64,000 nt of DNA from positions 310,001 to 374,000 of the forward strand of contig CANMAI010000002.1 of the NCBI GenBank assembly GCA_947495795.1, read 5' to 3'. Below, piece by piece: positions 7,733 through 16,971 of the stretch. The stretch comes from an uncultured Paracoccaceae bacterium. GTDB lineage: Bacteria; Pseudomonadota; Alphaproteobacteria; Rhodobacterales; Rhodobacteraceae. The number at the start of each line of letters is the position of its first letter. The first letter of the stretch is position 1. The notes below the pieces were generated by a model that saw only the letters and a program-made list of their open reading frames with translations, was not told the DNA's origin and searched no databases. The position numbers and the translations under genes were made by a program.

Positions 7733-9052
7733 TCAGTTTCCAAGTAAAGTTGGATCCCACGGATATGTGGTCAGGTTTTCTGGCCCGGCTTCAGTAACAA
7801 GCACCTGATCTTCAAGTTTGATCGAGAAATCGCCACCGTCACGCGATGTAAGGACTTCAACGCAAAACACCATGCCGGGCTGAACTTCATAGTCGAATGC
7901 GCCCTCCACAAATTGATCGGGATAGGCGATCAGCGGCCATTCATCGCAGAGGCCGACGCCATGGAACTTGCAGCCATATTTCAGGCGCTGGTATTCCGGC
8001 GGCAGGTGGTGACCCTTTTGCGTGAGATCGGTAAAGGGCGTGCCGGGCTGGAGGAGGGCCATGTTGGTCTGGATATGCTCCACACTCATTCTGTAATCGC
8101 CGATCATATCCGGGCGCGGTGCGCCATCGCCGATCCACCATGTGCGGGAGATATCGGCGCAGATGCCGTAGGGGCCGATCAGATCCGTATCGAAGGCGAG
8201 GATTTCGTTGTTTTGGAGAATGCGGGGGCCGCATTCCTGAAACCACGGGTTGGTGCGAGGGCCGGTGGAGAGGAGGCGTGTTTCGATCCATTCGCCGCCG
8301 CGCTTTATGTTCTCCGCATGGAGGACGGACCAGATTTCATCCTCCGAGAGACCTGGGGCCGCAGCCTCATGCATGGCTTTTACCGACGCTTCGCAGGCGT
8401 GCATGGCGCAGCGCATGGCGAGGATTTCGTCCGGGCCCTTGATGGCGCGCGTGTGCTCCATGACTTCCTCGCCTTCCTCGATGGTCAGGCCTTCAGCTTC
8501 CAGCGCGCGGAGGCCGTGCACGAGGATCTTGTCCACCGCGAGGCGTTTTTCGCCGCCACAATGTTCGCGGAGGACGCTTGCAACCTCGGCTCCGAAAGTT
8601 TCAGCCGCCTGTTTCGTCGTATCGCCGCGCGCGAAATAGTACATTGACGCGCCGGAGCGGGTTTCACGGACGAGCGGATTGAAATCGGCGAGGAACGGCG
8701 CGTTCTTGTAATCCCAGAGGATCATGTAGCCATTTGCCATCACAAGGCAGGCGCGGAACGGATTATGGGTGTTCCAGATCTGCATGTTGGTCGTGTCGGT
8801 TGCGTAACGGATGTTGAGCGGATCGAAGAGGAGGACGCCCGCGAGGCCGCGCTGGTTGATCTGTTGGGTGAGCCGCGTGAGGCGGTATTGGCGCATCGCG
8901 GCAAGGTTCGGTGGCGTGAGGCCTGCCGCGGCCCATTCTTCAAACGCCAGTTGCGTTGGCCCGATTTCCACGCGATCAGGATCCAGTGGGGTGCCGTCCG
9001 GGCGGCTTTTTGCGGGATCTATCTTGCGGATGTCGGCGTAATGCTGGTTCAT
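7733..9052 (-). CDS. dddP: DMSP lyase DddP (M24-fold metalloenzyme)
   Basis: DddP cleaves dimethylsulfoniopropionate to dimethyl sulfide and acrylate. The 439-residue protein has the creatinase N-domain and M24 'pita-bread' C-domain. As I recall Roseobacter DddP, it shares the family signatures NIRYATD(T/S)TNMQ, WNTHNPFRA, DKILVHGLRALEAEG and GEWIETRLLS. The metal-site residues reported for Ruegeria DddP (D295, D297, D307, H371, E406, E421, with D377 as catalytic base) fall here at D288, D290, D300, H364, E399, E414 and D370, a constant offset of -7. This argues for DddP rather than a generic Xaa-Pro peptidase. The gene is alone, with no acrylate-utilisation or DMSP-transport genes beside it. 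The start at 9052 has only a weak upstream GA-rich site. Confidence 0.93.
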   Translation of the reverse strand: MNQHYADIRKIDPAKSRPDGTPLDPDRVEIGPTQLAFEEWAAAGLTPPNLAAMRQYRLTRLTQQINQRGLAGVLLFDPLNIRYATDTTNMQIWNTHNPFRACLVMANGYMILWDYKNAPFLADFNPLVRETRSGASMYYFARGDTTKQAAETFGAEVASVLREHCGGEKRLAVDKILVHGLRALEAEGLTIEEGEEVMEHTRAIKGPDEILAMRCAMHACEASVKAMHEAAAPGLSEDEIWSVLHAENIKRGGEWIETRLLSTGPRTNPWFQECGPRILQNNEILAFDTDLIGPYGICADISRTWWIGDGAPRPDMIGDYRMSVEHIQTNMALLQPGTPFTDLTQKGHHLPPEYQRLKYGCKFHGVGLCDEWPLIAYPDQFVEGAFDYEVQPGMVFCVEVLTSRDGGDFSIKLEDQVLVTEAGPENLTTYPWDPTLLGN

Positions 9053-9159
9053 GGTGCAACCCTTTCGGAGTGAGTTTCACGGGCGATTGAGGGGGCAGGC
9101 GCGTTCAAAATCGCCATCGGCGGCGTCGTTTTTGAGCGAAGGATGAGGGTGGTGCAGGT

Positions 9160-10056
9160 GTGATTTCAGGGCTGAGGCAGGCGGTTTTTGCCCTTGTTTT
9201 GCTGGTGGCAGGCGGGATTGCTGCTGGCTTTTTCGGGGAAGTGCATCCGGCGGGGGACTCGCTGGCGGCCTTTCGCGGGCACTTCGTGCTGGGCGTTTTG
9301 GGGCTTGGGGTTCTGGCGATCTTGCTGCGGGGATGGGTTGCATTGGGTGCGGCTGTGATCGTGAGTGGCGGCGCGATTGTGGGGAGCGCTGCCGTTCTTT
9401 TCCCAGAGGAGGAAGCGGTGCGGGAAGACCTGCGCCTTTACAGCCAGAACCTGCGATTTACGAACCGGGAAACGGCGGCGGTGATGCAGGCGATCCGCGA
9501 TTTTGATGCGGATATCGTGGTGCTTCAGGAAGTATCCTCCGTCACCAGGCCTGTCTTTGATGTTTTGTCCTATGAGTATCAGGTGGCGGAGTTCTGTCCT
9601 TTCGGCGGCGTCGGCGGCGTTGCGGTGCTTTCCCGGCTGCCGCTGGCGGGGCCTGTGGACTGCGCACGGGGGCAGGGGTTTTTGCTTGTGCCGATTGTAA
9701 CGGAGGTGGGGCCGATAAGCTTTGGCTCCGTGCATCTGCCCTGGCCCTGGCCGCACCGGCAGCCCGAGCAGGCGGCAAAGGTGGCCCGGCTGGTGGAGCG
9801 CCGGGCAGAGCGGATGATCCTGGCCGGGGATTTCAATATGGCACCCTGGGGCCACAGCGTGCAGAGCATTGCCGCGGCGAGTGATACCCGTGTGGTGCCG
9901 GGGCTGCGGCTGAGCTTTCAGCGGCCCGACATCTGGCCGGGCCTGCCGCTTGATCATGTGCTGGTGCCGGAGGGTGTGGACGCACGTTCCGAATTGCTCG
10001 GTCTGTTCGGTTCGGATCATCATGCGATTGGAACTGTGCTATCCTTGGGACGGTAA
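9160..10056 (+). CDS. Endonuclease/exonuclease/phosphatase (EEP) family membrane-anchored protein
   Basis: This 298-residue protein starts at a GTG. Residues ~5-90 hold two to three hydrophobic segments that should anchor it in the inner membrane. From about 95 onward is an EEP (DNase I/sphingomyelinase-like) domain: LYSQNLRF, DADIVVLQEVS (metal-binding Glu), SFGSVHLPWP, ILAGDFNMAPWG and a final GSDHHAIGTVL. These are the conserved Asn/Glu/Asp/His positions for Mg-dependent phosphodiester hydrolysis. The active domain probably faces the periplasm. The substrate is unknown. It is followed after 15 bases by a small exported protein, so the two may be co-transcribed. Confidence 0.85.
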   Translation: MISGLRQAVFALVLLVAGGIAAGFFGEVHPAGDSLAAFRGHFVLGVLGLGVLAILLRGWVALGAAVIVSGGAIVGSAAVLFPEEEAVREDLRLYSQNLRFTNRETAAVMQAIRDFDADIVVLQEVSSVTRPVFDVLSYEYQVAEFCPFGGVGGVAVLSRLPLAGPVDCARGQGFLLVPIVTEVGPISFGSVHLPWPWPHRQPEQAAKVARLVERRAERMILAGDFNMAPWGHSVQSIAAASDTRVVPGLRLSFQRPDIWPGLPLDHVLVPEGVDARSELLGLFGSDHHAIGTVLSLGR

Positions 10057-10071
10057 CATCGGAGGTATTGC

Positions 10072-10629
10072 ATGCGTATCTGGACATTTGCGCTCTTGAT
10101 GGGGGTGATGCTGGCCGGGAGCGCGGGACTTGCGCAGCCGATCTCTCAGGCGGAGCTGAAAGCCCTGATCGAGAGCGAAGGCTCCAACGTGGCACCGGAG
10201 AGCCGCACGGTGGTGACGGTGGAGGAGTGCATCATCCAGATCGACGTCTATCGCCCGTATCAGGCAGCGCCGGACGATCTTTGGTCTTCCTTCCGGGCTG
10301 ATATTCAGGGGATCACCATGCCGGTGGCGGATGCGGAAACCGGAGACCGGTTTCGATATACTGAGGATATAGGCGGAGCGGAGCCGCCGATCGCCTTCCT
10401 GTTCTTCCAGATGCAGCCACCCTTTCTGGCCCGGCACGAGCAACCGCTTTACCGCAATCCGGAGCCGCCTTTCACACCTTCGCCCCGGGAGGGAGCGCTG
10501 GAATATGTGTATCAGGAGCGCACGGATTTCTTCGTGATCCAGTATGATCAGGCAAACCCGCGAAAATCGCGCCGCTTTACTACGGCGCTGATGCAGTATC
10601 GGCGGGAGTTTTGTCTGGTTCTCTCTTGA
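10072..10629 (+). CDS. Small exported protein, unknown function
   Basis: This 185-residue product has a signal peptide (MRIWTFALLMGVMLAGSAG, then LAQ). GGAGG lies six bases before the ATG. The mature part is rich in Pro and aromatic residues (VTVEECIIQIDVYRPY, AFLFFQMQPPFL, YVYQERTDFFVIQYD), with two Cys that could pair (in EECII and the C-terminal EFCLV). I do not recognise a family. The short spacing after the EEP gene suggests one transcript. Confidence 0.7.
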   Translation: MRIWTFALLMGVMLAGSAGLAQPISQAELKALIESEGSNVAPESRTVVTVEECIIQIDVYRPYQAAPDDLWSSFRADIQGITMPVADAETGDRFRYTEDIGGAEPPIAFLFFQMQPPFLARHEQPLYRNPEPPFTPSPREGALEYVYQERTDFFVIQYDQANPRKSRRFTTALMQYRREFCLVLS

Positions 10630-10721
10630 TCGCATCCTGAAAGGCGGAAACTCTTGTCTGCCCTATAGAGTGTTGATACGGAGAGTTCTTTCGAGCCATT
10701 ACAGAGTGGGATGGATGCACG

Positions 10722-11231
10722 ATGGACACTGGATTTCGATTTTGGACGGACATCTTCAAACCGACCCCGGAAGAGGCCGATGAAGATGACCCGGAGATAA
10801 ACCCCGGAGTGTACGCGCGCGAACTGGCTGACTTCATGATCAGGAAGCTCGGCGAAAAGGGGGTGAGTGTTCGCCATCAGATCGTCGAGGATTGGGGACA
10901 TTGGCTTGAGGTAGAACATGAAGGCGACTTCAGCCTCGCTTTGAGTTGTTCATCGATTGATCAATTTGGTTCGGGCGCAGAGCCGGATTATGCGGATGAA
11001 AGGGAACACGGTATCTATGTCTCTCCCAGAACACCATTCATCAGGAAATGGTTCTTCAAGAAGATTGAAGTTGAAGAGGGAGTCGCGCGGTTGGGTGGTT
11101 TGGTATGGGAAATCTTAACAGCCGAAAGTGCGCTTAAGGATGTTTATGTCGAAGAGCGGGATCAGAAATCCATAGATCCGCCTGAAGATATACTACTACG
11201 TCGCGAACCAGAAGAAGCGGGCAGCTTGTAG
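10722..11231 (+). CDS. Hypothetical cytoplasmic protein
   Basis: This 169-residue, acidic, soluble protein has no signal peptide or membrane segment. It has a charged N-terminus (TPEEADEDDPEINPGVY), a central segment VSVRHQIVEDWGHWLEVEHE followed by SLALSCSS, and an acidic C-terminus. The pattern looks like a small mixed alpha/beta domain, possibly an immunity- or regulator-sized protein, but no partner gene is visible. Base composition is more AT-rich than in the neighbours, which hints at an accessory gene. Function unknown. Confidence 0.6.
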   Translation: MDTGFRFWTDIFKPTPEEADEDDPEINPGVYARELADFMIRKLGEKGVSVRHQIVEDWGHWLEVEHEGDFSLALSCSSIDQFGSGAEPDYADEREHGIYVSPRTPFIRKWFFKKIEVEEGVARLGGLVWEILTAESALKDVYVEERDQKSIDPPEDILLRREPEEAGSL

Positions 11232-11290
11232 ATCAACTTCGAGCCGAAAGTTCACGCGCTCTGCATATGCGCATTTTACTCTGCAAAGCG

Positions 11291-11312
11291 CGCGCCCCGG
11301 ATAACCGGGGCG
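11291..11312 (-). terminator. Hairpin terminator after glnA
   Basis: gcgccccgg-ataa-ccggggcgc is a perfect 9-bp GC stem with a tetraloop, 14 bases beyond the glnA stop. It lies between convergent genes and may serve both strands. Confidence 0.65.
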
Positions 11313-11326
11313 CACACTTATTGCGT

Positions 11327-12736
11327 TCAGCAGCTGTAATACATCTGGAATTCGACGGGGTGGGGTGTGTGCTCGAACGCATACACTTCTTCCCATTTCA
11401 GTTCCATATAGCCTTCCAGCTGATCCTTGGAGAAGACATCGCCTGCCAGAAGGAAGGCATGGTCCTCTTCCAGCGAGGTCAGCGCTTCGCGGAGGCTGGC
11501 GCAGACTGTGGGAATTTCGGCCAGTTCCTCGGGCGGCAGATCGTAAAGATCCTTGTCGTTGGAGGGGCCGGGATCGATTTTGTTGGTGATGCCGTCGAGG
11601 CCCGCGAGAAGGAGGGCGGCAAAGCAGAGATAGGGGTTCGCCGCCGGATCGGGGAAGCGGGCCTCTACACGTTTTGCCTTGGGGCTTTCGGCCCAGGGAA
11701 TGCGCACGCAGCCCGAGCGGTTGCGGGCGGAATAAGCGCGCAGAACCGGTGCCTCGAAGCCCGGGATCAGGCGTTTGTAGCTGTTGGTGGCCGGGTTGGT
11801 GAAGGCGTTGAGCGCTTTCGCGTGCTTTAGGATACCACCGATGAACCAGAGTGCCTCTTGTGAAAGGTCGGCATATTTGTCACCCGCGAAGAGGGGTTTG
11901 CCGTCCTTCCAGATGGACATGTTCACATGCATCCCCGTGCCATTGTCGCCTGCAATGGGCTTTGGCATGAAGGTGGCGGACTTACCGTAGGCGTGGGCCA
12001 CGTTGTGGATCACGTATTTATACTTCTGAAGCTCATCCGCCTGTTTGGTGAGGCTGTCGAAAATCAGGCCAAGTTCGTGCTGGCAGGACGCCACCTCGTG
12101 GTGGTGCTTGTCCACCTTCATGCCCATCCGCTTCATCGTGGACAGCATTTCCGAGCGGAGATCGGTGGCCGCATCGGTGGGGTTTACCGGGAAGTAGCCG
12201 CCCTTGACGCCCGGACGGTGGCCCATGTTGCCCATCTCATAGTCGGTATCGGTGTTCCACGACGCATCGGCAGCATCAACTTCGTAGGATACCTTGTTGA
12301 TCGAATTGGAGAATTTCACATCGTCGAAGAGGAAGAACTCCGCTTCCGGGCCAAAATAAGCGGTATCGCCGATGCCGGAGGATTTGAGGTAGGCTTCGGC
12401 GCGTTCGGCTGTCGAACGCGGGTCGCGGGCATAATCTTCGCCTGTGTCCGGCTCCACAATGGAGCAATGGAGGCAGAGCGTTTTCTCGGCGTAGAAGGGA
12501 TCAAGATAAGCGGAGTCCGCATCCGGCATCAGCTTCATGTCGCTTTCGTTGATCGCCTTCCAGCCGGCGATGGAGGAGCCATCGAACATGAAGCCTTCTT
12601 CCAGGAAGTCCTCGTCTACCTGATCGGCCACCACGGTGACGTGCTGGAGCTTGCCGCGCGGATCAGTGAAGCGGATATCCACATAATCGATATCCTCTTC
12701 CTTGATCATGGCAACTACGGATGCGTTGTCAGTCAT
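11327..12736 (-). CDS. glnA: Glutamine synthetase type I (GlnA)
   Basis: Makes glutamine from glutamate, ammonia and ATP. The 469-residue length is standard for GSI-beta. Visible motifs are [12 protein letters not shown] near residue 50, the metal/ATP region [13 protein letters not shown] near 135, [12 protein letters not shown] near 210, [17 protein letters not shown] near 335 and [12 protein letters not shown] near 360. The adenylylation loop has Tyr398 in [10 protein letters not shown], so activity is expected to be controlled by GlnE adenylylation. It lies 87 bases downstream of glnB on the same strand, the usual alphaproteobacterial glnB-glnA arrangement, and is followed by a hairpin. 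Confidence 0.97.
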   Translation of the reverse strand: MTDNASVVAMIKEEDIDYVDIRFTDPRGKLQHVTVVADQVDEDFLEEGFMFDGSSIAGWKAINESDMKLMPDADSAYLDPFYAEKTLCLHCSIVEPDTGEDYARDPRSTAERAEAYLKSSGIGDTAYFGPEAEFFLFDDVKFSNSINKVSYEVDAADASWNTDTDYEMGNMGHRPGVKGGYFPVNPTDAATDLRSEMLSTMKRMGMKVDKHHHEVASCQHELGLIFDSLTKQADELQKYKYVIHNVAHAYGKSATFMPKPIAGDNGTGMHVNMSIWKDGKPLFAGDKYADLSQEALWFIGGILKHAKALNAFTNPATNSYKRLIPGFEAPVLRAYSARNRSGCVRIPWAESPKAKRVEARFPDPAANPYLCFAALLLAGLDGITNKIDPGPSNDKDLYDLPPEELAEIPTVCASLREALTSLEEDHAFLLAGDVFSKDQLEGYMELKWEEVYAFEHTPHPVEFQMYYSC

Positions 12737-12823
12737 CTTTACCTGTCCCTATTGTTGTGGCTTGGGTTCGAGAGGGCGCAGCCTGCGCGCCACGTGGCGA
12801 GGCGGCCCGATCTGTTGAAAGGA

Positions 12824-13270
<447 letters not shown>

Positions 13271-13343
13271 TTATTGGATTTTTGCATTTCTGCCTATTTT
13301 TTGTGCAGTTTGGTGGGCCGGTGAGCGGGAAGAGGGCGGGGCG

Positions 13344-15023
13344 ATGACGGAGCTTTTGACAGCGGCGCAGATGCGAGCGTTTGAACAGGCGGCAATCGAG
13401 AGTGGCTCGGTAACCGGGCTGGAACTGATGGAGCGGGCCGGGCAGGGCGTGGTGGAGGCCATTCTGGAATGGCAGCCGGAGCTGGCGGAGACGGCGCACC
13501 GGGCGGTTGTGCTGTGCGGGCCGGGGAACAATGGCGGCGACGGCTTCGTTGTGGCGCGACTGTTGAAGGAGCGAGGCTGGGAGGTCGAGGTTTTTCTCTA
13601 TGGGGAGGAGAAGAAGCTGCCGCCGGATGCTGCGGAGAACTGTCGGCGGTGGCGGGAGTTGGGTGAGGTTCTCGACTACGGGGAAGGTGGTGGCAATGCC
13701 TATGCTCAAATGAGTCATTGTGACCTTGTGGTCGACGCTCTGTTCGGGACTGGGGTGAGCAGAGCCCTTGAGGACTATGCACTTCAAACTGTAAGTCATG
13801 AGGTGTTTGACGATGGGCTGTGGTGGACGGAAGAAGAAGTCGGTCCGGTGATCGTGGCGATCGATGTCCCTTCCGGATTGTGTTCGGACAGTGGGAGACA
13901 TTTGGAAGCACTGGACGACAGTAGGCAATGCGGGAGAGCGACAGCTCACTTAACGGTTACCTTTCACAGTGCAAAAGTTGGCCACTTCATTGGGTCCGGG
14001 CCAGCACTCTGCGGTGCTTTGAAGATGGTGGATATTGGTCTGCCGCGTGCTGAAGACAAGGACGATCCATGGGGACGAGTTGATGCAAAAACGGTAAGGC
14101 GCGTGGGATCGCCAACAGAACGTAGCGGTACAAGAACCCGCCTTCGCAAAAGTGGTATCGGACGCAGCCAGACGCATAAATACACCTACGGCCACGCACT
14201 GATTTTTTCTGGGAGTGTTGGAAAAGGGGGAGCCGCACGGCTTGCTGCCCGCGGAGCACTGCGTATCGGCGCGGGGCTGGTGACGGTTGGATGCCCGCCG
14301 GGAGCCTTGCAGGAGAATGCGGCGCGACTGGATGCGATCATGCTGCGGTCGATCAAGGATGCCGAGACGCTTCGGGCAATTTTGGTAGATGCGCGGATCA
14401 ATGCGCTTTGTCTTGGGCCGGGGATGGGTGTTGGGGCGCGGACGCGGGAGATGGTTTTTGCGGCTTTGGAGGGTGGCGGCTCGGATGGTGGGCATATTGC
14501 CCACCCTACGCTGCGGCGGGCGGTGGTTCTGGACGCGGATGCCTTGACCTCTTTTGCGGATGCGCCGCGGGAGCTTTTCGAGGCGTTGCACAGCAATTGC
14601 GTGTTGACGCCGCATGGCGGGGAGTTTGCGCGGCTTTTTCCGGATATCGCGGAGAGGCTCGCCGCGCCCGCCACCAAGGGCCCGGCCTATTCCAAGGTGG
14701 ATGCGTGCCGGGAAGCGGCGGCGCGCGCGGGGTGTGTGGTGCTGCTCAAGGGCGCGGATACGGTGATCGCTTCCCCGGATGCACGATGTTCGATCAATTC
14801 GGCGCATTACGAGCGCGCGTCACCTTGGTTGGCCACGGCGGGCTCGGGGGATGTCCTTGCCGGGTTCATCACCGGACTGCTGGCGCGCGGGTTTGCGCCG
14901 CATGCGGCGGCAGAGACGGCGGCCTGGCTGCATGTGGAATGCGCACGGAAGTTCGGGCCTGGCCTGATTGCGGAAGACCTGCCGGAGCAGTTGCCCGCCG
15001 TATTTCGGGATCTCGGGATTTGA
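13344..15023 (+). CDS. nnr: Bifunctional NAD(P)H-hydrate epimerase / ADP-dependent dehydratase (Nnr)
   Basis: Repairs hydrated NAD(P)H. The N-terminal YjeF epimerase domain (residues ~1-245) has CGPGNNGGDGFVVARLL and VDALFGTG. The C-terminal ribokinase-like dehydratase domain (~275-555) has VVLKGADTVIA-type and ATAGSGDVLAGFITGLLARG motifs; the latter holds the catalytic Asp. The total of 559 residues is slightly long. Two oddities are seen. A short palindromic repeat (14487-14505) is read in frame between two dehydratase strands (residues SDGGHIAHPTLRR). The stretch of roughly 13690-14215 also has visibly more AT-rich codon choice than either flank, as if the gene were a mosaic. A second, larger inverted repeat follows the stop. 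Transcription is divergent from glnB. Confidence 0.92.
   Translation: MTELLTAAQMRAFEQAAIESGSVTGLELMERAGQGVVEAILEWQPELAETAHRAVVLCGPGNNGGDGFVVARLLKERGWEVEVFLYGEEKKLPPDAAENCRRWRELGEVLDYGEGGGNAYAQMSHCDLVVDALFGTGVSRALEDYALQTVSHEVFDDGLWWTEEEVGPVIVAIDVPSGLCSDSGRHLEALDDSRQCGRATAHLTVTFHSAKVGHFIGSGPALCGALKMVDIGLPRAEDKDDPWGRVDAKTVRRVGSPTERSGTRTRLRKSGIGRSQTHKYTYGHALIFSGSVGKGGAARLAARGALRIGAGLVTVGCPPGALQENAARLDAIMLRSIKDAETLRAILVDARINALCLGPGMGVGARTREMVFAALEGGGSDGGHIAHPTLRRAVVLDADALTSFADAPRELFEALHSNCVLTPHGGEFARLFPDIAERLAAPATKGPAYSKVDACREAAARAGCVVLLKGADTVIASPDARCSINSAHYERASPWLATAGSGDVLAGFITGLLARGFAPHAAAETAAWLHVECARKFGPGLIAEDLPEQLPAVFRDLGI
14487..14505. repeat. Short palindromic repeat inside nnr coding sequence
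   Basis: ggtgggca-tat-tgcccacc, an 8-bp perfect stem with a 3-base loop, is followed directly by ctac. Read on the minus strand it gives gtagggtgggcaatatgccc. The outer GTAGGGTGGG is shared with the inverted repeat just after the gene, so both look like members of one dispersed palindromic family. It lies in frame and adds about a dozen residues without breaking nnr. Confidence 0.6.
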
Positions 15024-15025
15024 CG

Positions 15026-15085
15026 GTAGGGTGGGTGTGAACCCACCATTTTTCAGGTGGAATGGTGGGTTCACACCCACCCTAC
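15026..15085. repeat. 25-bp perfect inverted repeat between nnr and serS
   Basis: Each arm is 25 bases and begins GTAGGGTGGGTGTGAACCCA. The arms are perfectly complementary and separated by a 10-base loop. The element fills the gap between the convergent nnr and serS genes, ending 6 bases before the serS stop. Each arm itself contains the smaller palindrome gggt...accc. It can act as a bidirectional terminator. Its shared outer sequence with the repeat inside nnr suggests a REP-like mobile palindrome rather than a simple terminator. Confidence 0.8.
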
Positions 15086-15091
15086 GGACCG

Positions 15092-16387
15092 TCAGTGGAT
15101 CAGTGTACCATTTGCGGCGATCGCGGTTGCGTGGCCCATATAAGGACGCAGCGTTTCTGGCAGTGTGATACTGCCATCCTCCTGCTGGTAGTTTTCCACC
15201 ACAGCGATCAGGCAACGGCCAACGGCGAGGCCGGAGCCGTTGAGTGTGTGGACGAACTGTGGTTTTGCCTCTGGCGTGGGGCGGTAGCGGGCGTTCATGC
15301 GCCGTGCCTGAAAATCGCCACAGACAGAGCACGAAGAGATTTCGCGGTACGTGTTCTGTCCGGGAAGCCACGCCTCGATATCATGGGTACGCTGCGCACC
15401 GAAGCCCATATCGCCTGTGCAAAGCACGACCGTGCGGTAGGGAATATCCAGTGCCTCAAGGATACCTTCTGCGCACTTTGTCATGCGGTCCAGCTCCGCA
15501 CGACTTTCCTCCGGCGTGGTGACAGACACCATCTCCACCTTTTCAAACTGGTGCTGGCGGAGCATGCCTGCGGTATCCTTGCCGGCACTTCCCGCTTCGG
15601 AACGAAAGCATTGGCTATGGGCCGTCATTCTTATCGGCAGATCCTTGGCGGCCAGAACATCGCCTGCCACTGTGTTGGTCAGGCTCACCTCGGATGTCGG
15701 GATCAGCCACCAGCCATTGGTGGTGCGGTAGCTGTCTTCCTCGAATTTCGGCAGCTGGCCCGTTCCCATCATCGCCTCATCGCGCACGAGCACGGGCGTC
15801 CACATCTCTGTGAGGCCGTTCTTGTCGATATGCGTATCGAGCATGAACTGGGCGAGGGCGCGGTGAAGGCGGGTCATCGCGCCCTTGAGAACCACGAAGC
15901 GAGAGCCGGAGAGCTTGGCCGCAGTTTCGAAATCGAGACCGGTAGCGGCACCCGGCACTTCGTAATGCTCCTTGGGATCGAAGGCGAAGTTGCGCGGGTT
16001 GCCCCAGCGGTGCATCTCTTGGTTGTCGTCTTCGCTCGAACCTTCGGGCACGTCCGGCAGCGGCGCATTGGGGAGCGTCATCAGGATCTGCTCCATCTGC
16101 GCTTCCTCAATCCGCGCTTTCTCCTCGCGCTCGGCCTTTTCCTGCTTCTTGGCAGCAGACAGCGTGCGCAGCCGCTCAAATTCCGCCTCGTCGCCACGCC
16201 CCTTCGCAGCGCCTGCCTCCTTGGCGGCTTTGTTCGCCTCTGCCTGCGCCTCCTCGGCCCACTGGATCGCTTCACGGCGGTGCTTGTCGATCAACAAAAG
16301 ATCGTCGGCCCAACCTTCCTCTCCTCGCAGGGCGAGGGCGGCGTCGAAGGCTTCGGGGTTTTCGCGGATGGCTTTGATATCATGCAT
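15092..16387 (-). CDS. serS: Seryl-tRNA synthetase (SerS)
   Basis: Class II synthetase that charges tRNA-Ser (and tRNA-Sec where present). The 431 residues comprise an N-terminal antiparallel coiled coil (~25-105, with a run of Lys/Glu/Ala heptads) that binds the long variable arm of the tRNA, and a catalytic domain. Motif 2 is [38 protein letters not shown] and [16 protein letters not shown] follow, and motif 3 lies in [20 protein letters not shown]. The gene is convergent with nnr and divergent from yajC-secDF. Confidence 0.97.
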   Translation of the reverse strand: MHDIKAIRENPEAFDAALALRGEEGWADDLLLIDKHRREAIQWAEEAQAEANKAAKEAGAAKGRGDEAEFERLRTLSAAKKQEKAEREEKARIEEAQMEQILMTLPNAPLPDVPEGSSEDDNQEMHRWGNPRNFAFDPKEHYEVPGAATGLDFETAAKLSGSRFVVLKGAMTRLHRALAQFMLDTHIDKNGLTEMWTPVLVRDEAMMGTGQLPKFEEDSYRTTNGWWLIPTSEVSLTNTVAGDVLAAKDLPIRMTAHSQCFRSEAGSAGKDTAGMLRQHQFEKVEMVSVTTPEESRAELDRMTKCAEGILEALDIPYRTVVLCTGDMGFGAQRTHDIEAWLPGQNTYREISSCSVCGDFQARRMNARYRPTPEAKPQFVHTLNGSGLAVGRCLIAVVENYQQEDGSITLPETLRPYMGHATAIAANGTLIH

Positions 16388-16635
16388 GGGCGCTGTCTCG
16401 GAGATTCGGATTAAGGGGAGGTGTAGGCTGACCGCGTAGGCAGGGTCAAATACTCAAGGGGTGCGCCTTTCGCAGTTTCGACCTTTTAACGGAGTGTTTG
16501 CGTGCATAGGTCCATTGCCAAGCGCGCGAACCTGCCTTGCGGGGGGGCGAGGGCTCAAGTAGGGTCCGCCAAAATTTGGGATCGGCTGAGAGTCGACATC
16601 CCAAGCAGGTAAACTAACAGACGAGGGAAGAATAC

Positions 16636-16971
16636 ATGTTTGCAAGCCCAGCTTACGCTCAGGCCGCCGGTGGTTCCGCTGCGGGTGGTTTCGCCGGGTT
16701 CATCCCGATCATTCTGATCTTTGCGATCATGTATTTCCTGATGATCCGCCCGCAGCAGAAGAAAATGAAGGACCATCAGGCGATGGTGGCAGCGTTGCGG
16801 CGCGGTGATCAGATCGTGACGCAGGGCGGTGTGATCGGCAAGGTGACAAAGGTGAAGGAAGACAATGAACTGGAAGTTGAAATTGCGGCAGATGTGAAGG
16901 TTCGCGTTGTCCGCTCCACCGTTGTTCAGGTTATGAGCAAGACGGAACCTGCTGAGGCTGTGAAAAAGTAA
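16636..16971 (+). CDS. yajC: Preprotein translocase subunit YajC
   Basis: Small inner-membrane partner of SecDF. It has 111 residues, one hydrophobic segment (residues ~18-38, GFAGFIPIILIFAIMYFLMI) followed by the hallmark RPQQKKMKDHQ, and a cytoplasmic basic/beta tail with GDQIVTQGGVIGKV. The start has GAGGGAAG upstream. Its stop overlaps the secD ATG by one base (TAATG), so the two are translationally coupled. Confidence 0.95.
   Translation: MFASPAYAQAAGGSAAGGFAGFIPIILIFAIMYFLMIRPQQKKMKDHQAMVAALRRGDQIVTQGGVIGKVTKVKEDNELEVEIAADVKVRVVRSTVVQVMSKTEPAEAVKK

Noticed and set aside
15062-16414. 450-codon plus-strand open frame across serS
   Set aside because: Antisense to serS in high-GC DNA; the seryl-tRNA synthetase motifs are unmistakable on the minus strand.
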